Source: JAJPXC01 sp964510535 (GTDB lineage Bacteria; Bacteroidota; Bacteroidia; Bacteroidales; Muribaculaceae). Taken from it: DNA of 64,000 bases. The stretch spans positions 80,735 through 144,734 of the forward strand of contig CAZECG010000001.1 of the NCBI GenBank assembly GCA_964510535.1, written 5' to 3'. Below, in pieces: positions 8,667 to 17,077 of the stretch. Numbering within the stretch: the first letter of the stretch is position 1; every line of letters begins with the position of its first letter. The notes beneath the pieces were generated by a model, which saw only the letters and a list, made by a program, of their open reading frames with translations, ran no database searches and was not told the origin of the DNA. The translations under genes were made by a program, and so were the position numbers.

Positions 8667-9806
8667 TCAGAGAGTGCCTTTGGTTGACGGGAGTGTGTAG
8701 TGGAATGGGTCGCGGCGGATTGCCATCTTGATTGAGCGGGCAAGGGCTTTGAAGATGCCTTCGAGCTTATGGTGCTCGTTGACCCCCTCGGCTCGGATAA
8801 ACAGGTTCATCTTGGCAGAGTCGCTCAGACTTTTGAAAAAGTGAAAAATCATCTCGCAAGGGAAATCGCCGATTTTCTCACGGTGGAACTCAGCATCCAT
8901 CACAAGCCACGGACGTCCGCCGAAATCAATCGCCACAGTGCAGAGACAGTCATCCATCGGCAGGACGTAACCGTAACGCTCTATGCCACGCTTGTCGGCG
9001 AGGGCTTTAAGCAATGCCCCACCGAGCGCGATGGCGGTATCCTCGATGGTGTGGTGCTCGTCGACATGAAGATCACCTTTGGCTCTGATATACAGGTCGA
9101 TTCCTGAATGTTTGGCTATCTGTTCAAGCATATGGTCAAAGAAGCCAAGCCCGGTGGCGATGTCTCCCCTACCTGAGCCGTCAAGGTCGACCTTGATGTC
9201 GATATCGGTCTCGCTGGTGATGCGGCGCACAGCGGCTTTACGCTCCCCACCTTGGAGGAAGTCGGCAATGCGCATCCAAGAGTCGGAAATCAGCGCGACG
9301 ACATCAGACAAACCGTCGGCGGCTAAACAAGAGCGAACGTCGGGAGTGTCGGGCGCAAAGAGGATGGCTCGACACCCGAGATTGCGTGCGAGTTTCACAT
9401 CGGTCAGACGGTCGCCGATAACCCATGAACGCGTCATGTCATAGTCGCCCCCCATGTACTTGCCCAGCAGCGCGGTTCCGGGTTTACGCGTCGGCTTCCC
9501 CTCATGCTCAAATGTGCGGTCGATTATGATGTCGTCAAACTCAATCCCCTCACCTTTCAGCGCGGCCAGCATTTTGTTGTGGGCGGGCCAAAACGTATGT
9601 TCGGGGAAAGAATCGGTGCCGAGTCCGTCTTGATTGGTGACCATGACTAATTCAAAAGGAAGTCGGGAAGCTATAAATCGCAACCCAGACATAACGCCCG
9701 GCATCATCTCTAATTTTTCGAGCGAATCTACTTGAAAGTCAATCGGCGGCTCCACTATAAGCGTTCCATCCCGGTCGATAAAAAGTGCGGTTTTCTTATC
9801 GTTCAT
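8667..9806 (-). CDS. hisB: Bifunctional histidinol-phosphatase / imidazoleglycerol-phosphate dehydratase
   Basis: Catalyses two steps of histidine synthesis in the cytoplasm: dehydration of imidazoleglycerol phosphate and dephosphorylation of histidinol phosphate. The 379-residue protein is a fusion. Residues about 1-180 form a HAD phosphatase (FIDRDGT with Asp11 and Asp13, later GDRLTDVKLA). Residues about 190-379 form the dehydratase, with the paired metal-binding motifs DEHHTIEDTA and NEHHKLEGIF plus GFFDHMLEQIAKHSG. The length fits the fused form known from enterics and Bacteroidota. Its start overlaps the end of hisC by 11 bases, so the genes are translationally coupled. It is the last gene of the his operon seen here; hisH, hisA, hisF and hisI are not in the window. 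Confidence 0.97.
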   Translation of the reverse strand: MNDKKTALFIDRDGTLIVEPPIDFQVDSLEKLEMMPGVMSGLRFIASRLPFELVMVTNQDGLGTDSFPEHTFWPAHNKMLAALKGEGIEFDDIIIDRTFEHEGKPTRKPGTALLGKYMGGDYDMTRSWVIGDRLTDVKLARNLGCRAILFAPDTPDVRSCLAADGLSDVVALISDSWMRIADFLQGGERKAAVRRITSETDIDIKVDLDGSGRGDIATGLGFFDHMLEQIAKHSGIDLYIRAKGDLHVDEHHTIEDTAIALGGALLKALADKRGIERYGYVLPMDDCLCTVAIDFGGRPWLVMDAEFHREKIGDFPCEMIFHFFKSLSDSAKMNLFIRAEGVNEHHKLEGIFKALARSIKMAIRRDPFHYTLPSTKGTL

Positions 9807-10830
9807 AGTCTTTGAGTGCAGAAATTAACAGATTGTTTTCCTCGGGAGTGCCGACAGTGATGCGCAGGCATCCCCCGCAGAGATTGACGTTAGTGCGGTT
9901 TCTCACCACAATTCCCCGACTGCTCAGATAATCATATAATGAGGTTGCGTCATCGACCTTAACCAACAGGAAGTTAGCCTGTGACGGATAGACGCGCTTT
10001 ACGGTCGGGAGAGCCGACAGCCGGGCGGCAAGGTCGCCGCGCACCTTGACAATCTCGGCGGCAAGCGCAGCCACCTCATCGGCTTTGCCAAGCATCGCTA
10101 TCGCCCGCGAACGCGTCAAGGCATTTATGTTATATGGATACTTAACCTTGTTGAATAGGTCGATAACCGCCTCCGAGGCAAACGCCATTCCAAGACGTAT
10201 GGCAGCGTTGCCCCACGCCTTTGAGAAGGTACGCAGCACGATAAGCCCGGGGATATCGTCAATGCGGGAAATCATTGACTCGCCATCGTTGAAATCGCCA
10301 TAAGCCTCATCAACGACAACCAGCCCGTCGAAACGCTCCAACAGAGGGCGCAACTCCTCATAGGCGAACGCATTGCCCGTGGGGTTGTTGGGGCTGCACA
10401 CCCAAATCGCTTTGGTGTTGGAGTCGGTGGCGGCAAGCACCCTGTCGGCATCAAGCGAGAAATCGACGTTGAGCGGCACGGGGCGATATTCGACATCGTT
10501 AATCGCAGCACACACTGAATACATCCCATAAGTCGGGTCGATGGCGACCACATTATCCACACCCGGACGGCAGAACACGCGGTAAACCATGTCGATACAT
10601 TCGTCACTGCCGACGCCGAGAAATATCTGCGAACCGCGGCAACCGTTTATCCCCGCTATCAGCTCCTTCACATCCATATTGAGCGGGTCGGGATAACGAT
10701 TGTAGGGGCGCATAAACGCATTCTCATTGGCGTCGAGAAACGCCTGCGCCGTCCCCTTGAACTCATCGCGGGCGCAAGAATATGGGTTTAAAGCCAAGAT
10801 GTTTGGCCGCGCTAATCGAGTAATATCCAT
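9796..10830 (-). CDS. hisC: Histidinol-phosphate aminotransferase
   Basis: PLP enzyme that converts imidazole-acetol phosphate and glutamate into histidinol phosphate and 2-oxoglutarate. The 344-residue product is a fold-type I aminotransferase. It shows the substrate-arm motif FLDANENAF, SPNNPTGN (residues about 146-153), VVVDEAYGDF and the PLP lysine in RTFSKAWG (Lys204). It starts 3 bases after the hisD stop and overlaps hisB by 11 bases, which places it within the hisGDCB transcript. Length and motifs are normal. Confidence 0.97.
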   Translation of the reverse strand: MDITRLARPNILALNPYSCARDEFKGTAQAFLDANENAFMRPYNRYPDPLNMDVKELIAGINGCRGSQIFLGVGSDECIDMVYRVFCRPGVDNVVAIDPTYGMYSVCAAINDVEYRPVPLNVDFSLDADRVLAATDSNTKAIWVCSPNNPTGNAFAYEELRPLLERFDGLVVVDEAYGDFNDGESMISRIDDIPGLIVLRTFSKAWGNAAIRLGMAFASEAVIDLFNKVKYPYNINALTRSRAIAMLGKADEVAALAAEIVKVRGDLAARLSALPTVKRVYPSQANFLLVKVDDATSLYDYLSSRGIVVRNRTNVNLCGGCLRITVGTPEENNLLISALKDYER

Positions 10831-10833
10831 AGT

Positions 10834-12123
10834 CTAATCGTTGTTAAAATTGACGCGCAAAGCCATAGCGTTGCGATGAGCCATCAGCCCCTCAGCCTCG
10901 GCCATTGCCTCGACTGCCGGACCAAGCGTCCTCGCACCTTCGGGGGTTATGTGCTGGAAAGTTATTTTTTTACAGAAGCTGTCGAGGTTGACCCCGCTGT
11001 AGCTGTGTGCGTAGCTTGAAGTGGGCAACGTGTGGTTGGTGCCGGAAGCATAATCACCCGCGCTCTCCGGCGTGAAATTACCGAGGAACACCGACCCGGC
11101 GTTACGCACCTTACGCGACAAAGCGTCCCAATCTTCACAAGCGATAATCAAATGTTCGGGAGCATACTCGTTGGCAAAATCCATCATCTCCGAGCGGTCG
11201 CCGAACATGATGACACGGCTATGCTCAAGTGAGCGGGCGATAAGTTCTTGTTTCGGGAGCGACGACATCTGACGCTCAATCTCAGCCGGTAGGGCGGCGG
11301 CCACAGTGGCTGAGTCGGTGAGCAATATCGACTGACTGTCGGGTCCGTGTTCGGCCTGCGACAAGAAATCGGCGGCGATGAACTCAATCGGAGCCTTATC
11401 GTCGGCGATGACCATCACCTCCGACGGCCCCGCAGGCATATCTATCGCCACACCATACCGGGAGACCTGCTGCTTGGCCTCCATCACATAGCGGTTGCCG
11501 GGACCGAAAATCTTATAGACCGCCGGGATTGTTTCGGTGCCGAACGTCATGGCCGCTATGGCCTGCGCGCCCCCGGTCTTGTAGATTTCTGTCACTCCTA
11601 CGGCAGAAGCGGCGTACAGGATGGCGGGATTAACCCTACCGTCAGCTCCGGCGGGAGTGCAAAGCACTATCCGCTCACACCCGGCGATTTTGGCCGGGAT
11701 GGCGAGCATAAGCACCGTCGAAAATAGTGGCGAGTTACCTCCGGGGATATACAGTCCCACTCGGTCGATAGGCATCTGACACTGGCGGCATCTGACACCC
11801 GGGGTAGTAACCACCTCGATTGGCTCCATGACCTGTGCGGAGTGGAACTTGGAGATATTGTCAATCGCAATCTTAATCGCTGATTTCAGCTCATCTGACA
11901 CCCCCGCTATCCCCTCAGCAATTTCAGCCTCGGTCACAGCGAGCGACGACAGCTCGGCACCAGTGAACTTCAGTTCATACTCCAGCAACGCCTCATCGCC
12001 GCGATTGCGCACGTTGTCAATAATTCCTGCCACCGTCTCAATCACCCGCGGCTGCTGCCCAGTCATGGCACGCCGGCATAGCCCGCGCCAACTATCGCGC
12101 GGTGGATTCTGATAGCACTCCAT
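10834..12123 (-). CDS. hisD: Histidinol dehydrogenase
   Basis: Zinc and NAD enzyme that oxidises histidinol to histidine in the last two steps of the pathway. The product is about 429 residues long, with GLYIPGGNSPLFSTVLMLAIPA, KTGGAQAIAAMTFGTETIP, FGPGNRYVMEAK, the conserved SQAEHGPDSQS segment and a C-terminal NHTLPTSSYAHSYSG motif that carries catalytic residues. A GTG at 12126 and an ATG at 12123 are both in frame. The ATG is preferred because it forms a TGATG stop-start overlap with hisG, a common coupling arrangement. Confidence 0.97.
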   Translation of the reverse strand: MECYQNPPRDSWRGLCRRAMTGQQPRVIETVAGIIDNVRNRGDEALLEYELKFTGAELSSLAVTEAEIAEGIAGVSDELKSAIKIAIDNISKFHSAQVMEPIEVVTTPGVRCRQCQMPIDRVGLYIPGGNSPLFSTVLMLAIPAKIAGCERIVLCTPAGADGRVNPAILYAASAVGVTEIYKTGGAQAIAAMTFGTETIPAVYKIFGPGNRYVMEAKQQVSRYGVAIDMPAGPSEVMVIADDKAPIEFIAADFLSQAEHGPDSQSILLTDSATVAAALPAEIERQMSSLPKQELIARSLEHSRVIMFGDRSEMMDFANEYAPEHLIIACEDWDALSRKVRNAGSVFLGNFTPESAGDYASGTNHTLPTSSYAHSYSGVNLDSFCKKITFQHITPEGARTLGPAVEAMAEAEGLMAHRNAMALRVNFNND

Positions 12124-12992
12124 CACAAAATCATTTTTTCTATATCAAGGGCGAGAATCCCCTCGGCGCCCTCGGCTTTCAGTTTACCGATAATCTCCCA
12201 AAACCTTTTTTCTTCAAGCACCGTATGCACCGAACACCAGTCAGCATTGGCCAGCGGCAGCACCGTAGGGCTTTTGATGCCGGGCAATACGGCCAGCACG
12301 CTGTCGAGTTTTTCCTTTGGAACGTTCATCAGTATGTATTTCTTCCCTTCGGCAGCTTTGACCGCATCGAAGCGGAACAGCAATTCATCGAGCGACGCGC
12401 GCTTCTCGGCCGAGAGCGGATTGGCGGTAGAGCCTATCAACACCGCCTCCGAGTCCATCACCTTCTCAACCTCCATCAGATTGTTGCTCACCAAAGTGGA
12501 CCCCGACGACACAATATCAAATATCGCATCGGCGAGACCGATACCGGGTGCAATCTCCACCGACCCCGATATGACGTGTATGTCGGCCTTGATACCGTTT
12601 CGGGTCAGGAACTCAGCGAGAATCACCGGATAGGATGTAGCGATTTTGCGATTGTTGAACCACGAAAGCCCCTGATAGTCGAGATGCTGCGGAATAGCCA
12701 GTGACAGGCGGCAACGGCTGAACCCAAGCGGTTTCAGCACCTCGACCGCCTTTGCTTTCTCCATCACCTCGTTCAACCCCACAATCCCTATGTCGGCGGT
12801 GCCTGTCGCCACAGCGTCGGGGATGTCGTCGTCACGCAAAAACAACAACTCCACCGGGAAATTTCTCGACGGCACAAGCAGTGTGCGCTTAACCGCCGTC
12901 AGCTTGATGCCGGCCTCGGTCAGGAGCTGCATTGTTTCTTCATACAAGCGGCCCTTTGACTGCACCGCAATCCTTAGTTTTGGTTCCATCAT
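12123..12992 (-). CDS. hisG: ATP phosphoribosyltransferase, long form
   Basis: First committed enzyme of histidine synthesis; it joins ATP and PRPP and is normally feedback-inhibited by histidine. The 289-residue length indicates the long HisG form with a C-terminal regulatory ACT-like domain (residues about 215-289), which does not need HisZ. Visible motifs are RIAVQSKGRLYEET at the N terminus, TGTADIGIVGLNEV and the PRPP-binding stretch ADAIFDIVSSGSTLV. Two adjacent ATG codons (12992 and 12989) could start it. It is the first gene of the operon. The upstream 200 bases hold a promoter, a histidine-rich leader peptide and an attenuator, so transcription is probably controlled by histidyl-tRNA supply. 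Confidence 0.97.
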   Translation of the reverse strand: MMEPKLRIAVQSKGRLYEETMQLLTEAGIKLTAVKRTLLVPSRNFPVELLFLRDDDIPDAVATGTADIGIVGLNEVMEKAKAVEVLKPLGFSRCRLSLAIPQHLDYQGLSWFNNRKIATSYPVILAEFLTRNGIKADIHVISGSVEIAPGIGLADAIFDIVSSGSTLVSNNLMEVEKVMDSEAVLIGSTANPLSAEKRASLDELLFRFDAVKAAEGKKYILMNVPKEKLDSVLAVLPGIKSPTVLPLANADWCSVHTVLEEKRFWEIIGKLKAEGAEGILALDIEKMIL

Positions 12993-13009
12993 ATCTTGAA
13001 TTTTTTATT

Positions 13010-13059
13010 GTCATAAAAAGAAAAATACCGATTTCCCGCAGTGGTTATAGGGAAACCGG
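13010..13059 (-). terminator. Attenuator terminator of the his operon
   Basis: On the minus strand CCGGTTTCCC pairs with GGGAAATCGG (13050-13059 with 13028-13037, one G-U pair) around a 12-base loop, and TATTTTTCTTTTT follows at once. It lies between the leader peptide stop (13116) and the hisG start (12992), the layout of a classical amino-acid attenuator. Part of the left arm (CCGG) could pair with CCGG within the leader codons as an alternative structure; that part is tentative. Confidence 0.85.
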
Positions 13060-13115
13060 CAAACTAAATCATAACTATCTTCTTTCAGCCGCGACACACA
13101 TCGGTCAATGCCTCC

Positions 13116-13178
13116 CTAATCTTTGCAACCGGGGTGGTAATGGTAATGGTGTCGGCTAAAAGTGTATTTTGCAATCAT
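13116..13178 (-). CDS. hisL: Histidine operon leader peptide
   Basis: A 20-codon open frame from ATG 13178 to TAG 13116. The peptide reads MIAKYTFSRHHYHYHPG and ends CKD, so four of six consecutive residues are histidine. It begins about 24 bases after the predicted transcription start and ends 57 bases before the attenuator hairpin. Ribosomes stalling at these His codons when charged histidyl-tRNA is scarce would be expected to prevent the terminator from forming, allowing hisGDCB transcription. The codons, position and hairpin are seen directly; the mechanism is inferred from known his leaders. Confidence 0.88.
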   Translation of the reverse strand: MIAKYTFSRHHYHYHPGCKD

Positions 13179-13206
13179 TTTGCTATCAAATCAACGTTTG
13201 AGATTG

Positions 13207-13237
13207 CAAAGCTAACACATTTCCTCTAATAAAACAA
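13207..13237 (-). promoter_or_regulatory. his operon promoter
   Basis: On the minus strand TTG (13235-13237) and TAGCTTTG (13207-13214) are separated by exactly 20 bases, matching the Bacteroidota -33/-7 consensus. Predicted initiation is near 13202, about 24 bases before the leader peptide ATG. Confidence 0.75.
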
Positions 13238-13254
13238 GAAAAATATCAGTCTAA

Positions 13255-13283
13255 CGTGAAGCGGGTCATGTTTACGCTTCACG
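13255..13283. promoter_or_regulatory. Inverted repeat between divergent his and prmC promoters
   Basis: CGTGAAGCG (13255-13263) and CGCTTCACG (13275-13283) form a perfect 9-bp inverted repeat with an 11-base spacer. It lies between the -33 boxes of the two divergent promoters, 17 bases from the his -33 and 9 bases from the prmC -33. It could be an operator for a dimeric regulator. No regulator gene is adjacent. Confidence 0.5.
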
Positions 13284-13292
13284 GAGGACACA

Positions 13293-13324
13293 TTTGGCGA
13301 TATAGCGATTATTGCTTAAATTTG
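13293..13324 (+). promoter_or_regulatory. prmC promoter, predicted near-leaderless
   Basis: TTTG (13293-13296), a 20-base spacer and TAAATTTG (13317-13324) match the Bacteroidota consensus very well. The ATG of prmC is at 13332, so the predicted transcript would have almost no 5' leader. Confidence 0.7.
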
Positions 13325-13331
13325 TTGAATC

Positions 13332-14210
13332 ATGAATGATAACGCCCACACATTGAGAGAGGTGGCAGCCGAGATGACACAGCGGCTCATTCCACTTTAC
13401 GGCGAGCGCGAGGCACGCGCCATGACCAACATTTCCATCGAGCGCACCATGGGCTACACCCCCGTGGACCGCGTGTTGAAAAGCGGAGAGACCGTGAGCG
13501 AGTTCCGTATCGGCCAACTCAATGCCATAATCGACCGACTGCTCAAAGAGGAACCCCTCCAATACATACTCGGCGAAGCGACATTCTACGGGATGCGGCT
13601 GGCAGTCAATCCGGCGGTGCTGATACCCCGGCCGGAGACCGAAGAACTCGTCGACATGATAGTGAAACAGAATGTGCGGAGCGACCTGAAGGTACTCGAC
13701 ATCGGGACCGGGTCGGGATGCATAGCAATCGCCTTAGCCCGCAACCTGCGGTTTGCCGATGTCACCGGCATCGACATCTCTGATACCGCACTTGAGACAG
13801 CGACAGCCAATGCCGCCGCGCTCAAAGCCAACGTAAAATTCCGAAAGGCCGACGCCCTACACCTTACTGACAGGCCGCTCACGCTGAAATGGGACATTAT
13901 CGTGTCAAATCCACCCTACATAGCAGAGCATGAGCAATCGGTGATGGAGCGCAACGTATTGGAACACGAGCCTCACACGGCCTTATTTGTCCCTGACGAC
14001 GACCCTCTAAAATTTTACCGTTCGATTTTGGAATACGGGGCTAACGCATTGCTCCCGGGGGGGGAATTTTATTTTGAAATCAACCCACTCTATGCCAACG
14101 AACTTGCCGCAGAAGCCCGCCGCCTAATGAAAGAGTCGACAGTTGAAATAGTGAACGACATTCACGGCCGACAACGATTTGCAATCATAAGCACCCCCAC
14201 CTTATGCTAA
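13332..14210 (+). CDS. prmC: Peptide chain release factor N5-glutamine methyltransferase
   Basis: SAM-dependent methyltransferase that modifies the GGQ glutamine of release factors RF1 and RF2, needed for efficient translation termination. The 292-residue product has an N-terminal helical domain, then the Rossmann motif VLDIGTGSGCIAIALA (residues about 119-134) and the substrate-binding motif NPPYI (residues about 195-199) that is diagnostic of PrmC and HemK. A G8 run (14057-14064) encodes part of PGGEFYFEIN and is a potential slippage site inside the gene, but the frame is intact. Its last bases overlap recX by 7, and comF follows, so the three form a + strand operon. Confidence 0.95.
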   Translation: MNDNAHTLREVAAEMTQRLIPLYGEREARAMTNISIERTMGYTPVDRVLKSGETVSEFRIGQLNAIIDRLLKEEPLQYILGEATFYGMRLAVNPAVLIPRPETEELVDMIVKQNVRSDLKVLDIGTGSGCIAIALARNLRFADVTGIDISDTALETATANAAALKANVKFRKADALHLTDRPLTLKWDIIVSNPPYIAEHEQSVMERNVLEHEPHTALFVPDDDPLKFYRSILEYGANALLPGGEFYFEINPLYANELAAEARRLMKESTVEIVNDIHGRQRFAIISTPTLC

Positions 14211-14689
14211 AGAAACCGCTGACGATAGACGCCGCTACAGAACGCGCCGAAGCTATGTGTGCCCGCGCCGAATACTCGCGAGCCGAGGTAGTAAAAAAGC
14301 TCATGAGCTGGGGCATAAACAGCGGCAAGGCCAAGGAAATTGTCGACACCCTTGTCGATTGCGGGTTTATCGACGATAGGCGGTTTGCCCTCGCTTTCGT
14401 CAACGACAAAGTTGAATTGGCTCGCTGGGGACGGCGTAAAATCTCAGTAGGACTCTACCAAAAAGGCATAAGCCGCGACATCATCAACGAAGCCATTGGC
14501 TCAATCGACGAGCCAGTCTATCGGCGCAACATCGCGGAGCTAATAAGAATTAAGGGAAGAAGCATCGAATCGCCCGGGAGCTTCGAGGGGAAGAATAAGA
14601 TATTGCGATTTATGATGTCGCGCGGATTTGAAAGCGACTTGGTTATCAAATGTCTTAACAATCCGAAGATATGGGACGAGGAGGATTAG
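14204..14689 (+). CDS. recX: RecX family regulatory protein
   Basis: RecX proteins bind RecA filaments and limit their activity. The 161-residue product is helical with the three-helix repeats of the family: RAEYSRAEVVKKLMSWGI, then VDTLVDCGFIDDRRFALAFVNDK, then a section with GRRKISVGLYQKGISRDIINEAI. The length is typical. It overlaps prmC by 7 bases at its start and comF by 19 bases at its end. recA is not in the window. Assignment rests on the repeat pattern and is good, though the family diverges quickly. Confidence 0.88.
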   Translation: MLKKPLTIDAATERAEAMCARAEYSRAEVVKKLMSWGINSGKAKEIVDTLVDCGFIDDRRFALAFVNDKVELARWGRRKISVGLYQKGISRDIINEAIGSIDEPVYRRNIAELIRIKGRSIESPGSFEGKNKILRFMMSRGFESDLVIKCLNNPKIWDEED

Positions 14690-15381
14690 CCCGCTGGGGG
14701 CGCAACCTGATTGACACGGTTTTCCCGCGAGTGTGCGAAGTGTGTGGAACGACACTCGTAGAGGGGGAGGACATCCTGTGCCTGCAATGCCTCCTCGACC
14801 TGCCGCGCACATCGCTTCATAGCGACGACTTCAACGCCATACATGAGCGGCTTGCCGGACGCGTGCCCATCGAGCGAGCCGGCGCGTTTTTTTACTACTA
14901 CCGCGGCAACCCCTATACGCGGCTGATACATAAGGCCAAGTACAACAACTTGCCTGCCATCGGGCGCAAACTCGGAGCACTATATGCCAAGGAAATCGCC
15001 GGCGATAGTTTTTTTGACGGTATCGACATGATTATCCCCGTGCCGCTTCACTGGATGAAACGGCTCCGCCGCGGTTACAACCAAAGCCGGGAGATAGCCC
15101 GAGGAATAGCCGAAGTCACCGCCATCCCCGTCAGCGATAATCTGACAGCAAGAAAAGGGCACTCGACACAGACACGAAAAAACAGTTTCGACCGATGGCT
15201 CAACGCTCAGGACATTTATCAGGTTGTGCGCGGCTCGGAATTAGAAGATAAGCACCTGCTCATCGTCGACGACGTTATCACTACAGGTGCCACACTGCTC
15301 GCCTGCTGCCAGGCCATCAGAAAAGCCGCTCCCACAGCTATAATCAGTGTAGCCGCCTTATCCTTGACCCACCTCAGATAA
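14671..15381 (+). CDS. ComF family protein with phosphoribosyltransferase domain
   Basis: A 236-residue ComF-like protein. Its N terminus has a four-cysteine zinc-finger-like motif (CEVCGTTL then CLQCLLDLP). Its C-terminal half is a type I phosphoribosyltransferase fold with a PRPP-binding loop LLIVDDVITTGATL (residues about 191-204). The middle has the family motifs YRGNPYTRLIHKAKYNN and PVPLHWMKRLRRGYNQS. In competent bacteria ComF helps bring single-stranded DNA inward during uptake; the role in Bacteroidota is less clear. It overlaps recX by 19 bases, which ties it to a DNA-processing context. Confidence 0.9.
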   Translation: MGRGGLARWGRNLIDTVFPRVCEVCGTTLVEGEDILCLQCLLDLPRTSLHSDDFNAIHERLAGRVPIERAGAFFYYYRGNPYTRLIHKAKYNNLPAIGRKLGALYAKEIAGDSFFDGIDMIIPVPLHWMKRLRRGYNQSREIARGIAEVTAIPVSDNLTARKGHSTQTRKNSFDRWLNAQDIYQVVRGSELEDKHLLIVDDVITTGATLLACCQAIRKAAPTAIISVAALSLTHLR

Positions 15382-15413
15382 GCTGACGGCAGAAGAAAAC
15401 AGGAAATCGCATC

Positions 15414-16190
15414 TTACCTCAATAAACCGAAAACGCCCGCAATCAAGAAAAGAGGCACCACATGGATAAGAATCAGCAGCAATCCCAATAGCCCAGCCCA
15501 CGCGACAAGTGTCCAAAACGCGACGGCATAGCTTCTGATTGGGAACGCCCGCACAACCGATAGCACACCGATTACAGCATACCAGACCAACAGCAATAAG
15601 GTCGAAAGCCAGGAGCCAATCAGCGACAATGGCAACAACAGAATCTGTATGGCGATTGAAGCGTCACAAAGATACACTCCGGCTATGAAATACTCGGCAA
15701 AATTATATCGTCTCGAATTATATCTGAGATAGACCACATAGACCGCAAGAGCAGCAGCGACAGTGACCACAAGCATCTGCAGAATCAGCGAACTGGAATA
15801 GAATCCGATGGCCCACTCCACGGCCCGCGACCAAAAGCTGTCGACATTGCCGCCCAGATTGACACCCTCGCCCGAGGGGGCTGACGCATTATTGATGAGC
15901 GAATCTCCAAGCAGAGAAAACAGGCAAAGCACAATCATCAATTTAGCAGGAGCGGCATAAATGATACGGCGTCCACCGATGTAATCCCTTATGACAATCC
16001 ATGGGCGCGTCACAAGCATCGAAACCGTATAAAAGAATCCGCGGTCAATTCGGGCCAAAGCCGACACATAGTCTTTCATTGCCGATTTAAAATCAAGGCG
16101 ACCTATTGCTGTCGACTGGCCGCAATGCTGACAATAATTGCCGCTGACCTCATTCCCGCAATTCAGGCAATGTTTACGCTCTGTTTCCAT
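15414..16190 (-). CDS. DUF3667 zinc-ribbon membrane protein
   Basis: A 258-residue protein. It starts with a zinc ribbon (CLNCGNEVSGNYCQHCGQST, residues about 9-28). A conserved amphipathic section, typical of DUF3667, then includes ALARIDRGFFYTVSMLVTRP and GGRRIIYAAPAKLMIVL. About five hydrophobic membrane segments follow through the C terminus. The function of the family is unknown. The gene ends convergent with comF (32 bases apart) and starts 5 bases after the murI stop, so it is probably co-transcribed with murI. That position could hint at an envelope role but is not proof. Confidence 0.85.
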   Translation of the reverse strand: METERKHCLNCGNEVSGNYCQHCGQSTAIGRLDFKSAMKDYVSALARIDRGFFYTVSMLVTRPWIVIRDYIGGRRIIYAAPAKLMIVLCLFSLLGDSLINNASAPSGEGVNLGGNVDSFWSRAVEWAIGFYSSSLILQMLVVTVAAALAVYVVYLRYNSRRYNFAEYFIAGVYLCDASIAIQILLLPLSLIGSWLSTLLLLVWYAVIGVLSVVRAFPIRSYAVAFWTLVAWAGLLGLLLILIHVVPLFLIAGVFGLLR

Positions 16191-16195
16191 TTCCG

Positions 16196-17020
16196 TTACA
16201 ACGTTATCTGCGATGCGTTAACCGCTCGCCCGAGAAATATAGTGGCCATTTCCGAAAACTTCGCCGCATTCTCCGTGGTGAGATATTCCACTGTACCGCC
16301 GCGGGAGCAACGCGCATCCATCTCCGGATGACGGCGCAGGTAATCGACAAGGCTGTCAGCTATAATCGCGCCCTGCGACACCACCCTTACCCCAGCGGGG
16401 ACATACCGCTCAATTTTGTCGATTAGCAGCGGATAATGAGTGCAAGCCAAGACTATCGTGTCAATCTCGGGGTCTTCAGTCATCAGTCGGTCTATCTCTT
16501 GCTTCACAAAATAATCGGCACCCGCCGACGCTGCTTCCTTGTTTTCCACAAGCGGCACCCACATGGGACAACCGTGGCCGGTAACGGTGTATTCCGGGTG
16601 GTACTTCTCGACTTCCATGTTGTAAGAACGGCTGTTGACAGTCCCCGGTGTCCCGAGAATCCCGATATGACCGTTAGCGGTGAGTTCATGCAGCATCTCG
16701 ACCGTTGGGCGTATGATGCCGAGCACGCGGCGCGACCGGTCAATTCCTGGAAGGTCATTTTGTTGAATAGTTCTCAATGCCTTGGCCGATGCCGTGTTGC
16801 AAGCGAGCACCACGAGATTGCAACCGCGGGAGAACAGGTATCTGACCGCTTCAAGAGTGAAACGGTAGACGATGTCGAACGAGCGAGTCCCATAAGGCGC
16901 GCGGGCGTTGTCGCCAAGATACAGAAAGTCATAGCCGGGCATTGCTTTGACAATGTCGCACAAGATTGTCAGGCCACCGTAGCCCGAATCAAATACACCT
17001 ATTGGTCCGCTGTTCATCAT
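16196..17020 (-). CDS. murI: Glutamate racemase
   Basis: Converts L-glutamate to D-glutamate for the peptidoglycan stem peptide. The 274-residue product shows GVFDSGYGGLTIL at the N terminus, the first catalytic cysteine in LACNTASA (Cys74), and the second in LACTHYPLL. The length is standard. Two adjacent ATG codons are available. In many Bacteroidales murI follows the ompH genes; here it is about 13 kb away and paired with a DUF3667 gene. A -7 box lies just upstream at 17039-17046. Confidence 0.96.
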   Translation of the reverse strand: MMNSGPIGVFDSGYGGLTILCDIVKAMPGYDFLYLGDNARAPYGTRSFDIVYRFTLEAVRYLFSRGCNLVVLACNTASAKALRTIQQNDLPGIDRSRRVLGIIRPTVEMLHELTANGHIGILGTPGTVNSRSYNMEVEKYHPEYTVTGHGCPMWVPLVENKEAASAGADYFVKQEIDRLMTEDPEIDTIVLACTHYPLLIDKIERYVPAGVRVVSQGAIIADSLVDYLRRHPEMDARCSRGGTVEYLTTENAAKFSEMATIFLGRAVNASQITL

Positions 17021-17038
17021 TTATGATTATGGTTTTCG

Positions 17039-17046
17039 CAAAATTA
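17039..17046 (-). promoter_or_regulatory. Putative murI promoter -7 box
   Basis: TAATTTTG on the minus strand fits TAnnTTTG and lies about 19 bases before the murI ATG. No TTTG is found at 19-21 bases upstream, so support is partial. Confidence 0.4.
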
Positions 17047-17077
17047 CTCAAATAATCGCAAATGATGAAACCCTCAC

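Noticed and set aside
13090..13160. Thr/Ile-rich reading (TITITT) in another frame of the his leader
   Set aside because: It resembles a thr leader peptide, but that frame lacks a start codon and the genes downstream are hisGDCB. The overlapping frame has an ATG, a stop and HHYHYH.
14057..14064. G8 run in prmC as a frameshift
   Set aside because: The frame continues through PGGEFYFEIN to a normal C terminus and the protein has the usual length, so no frameshift is present in this sequence.
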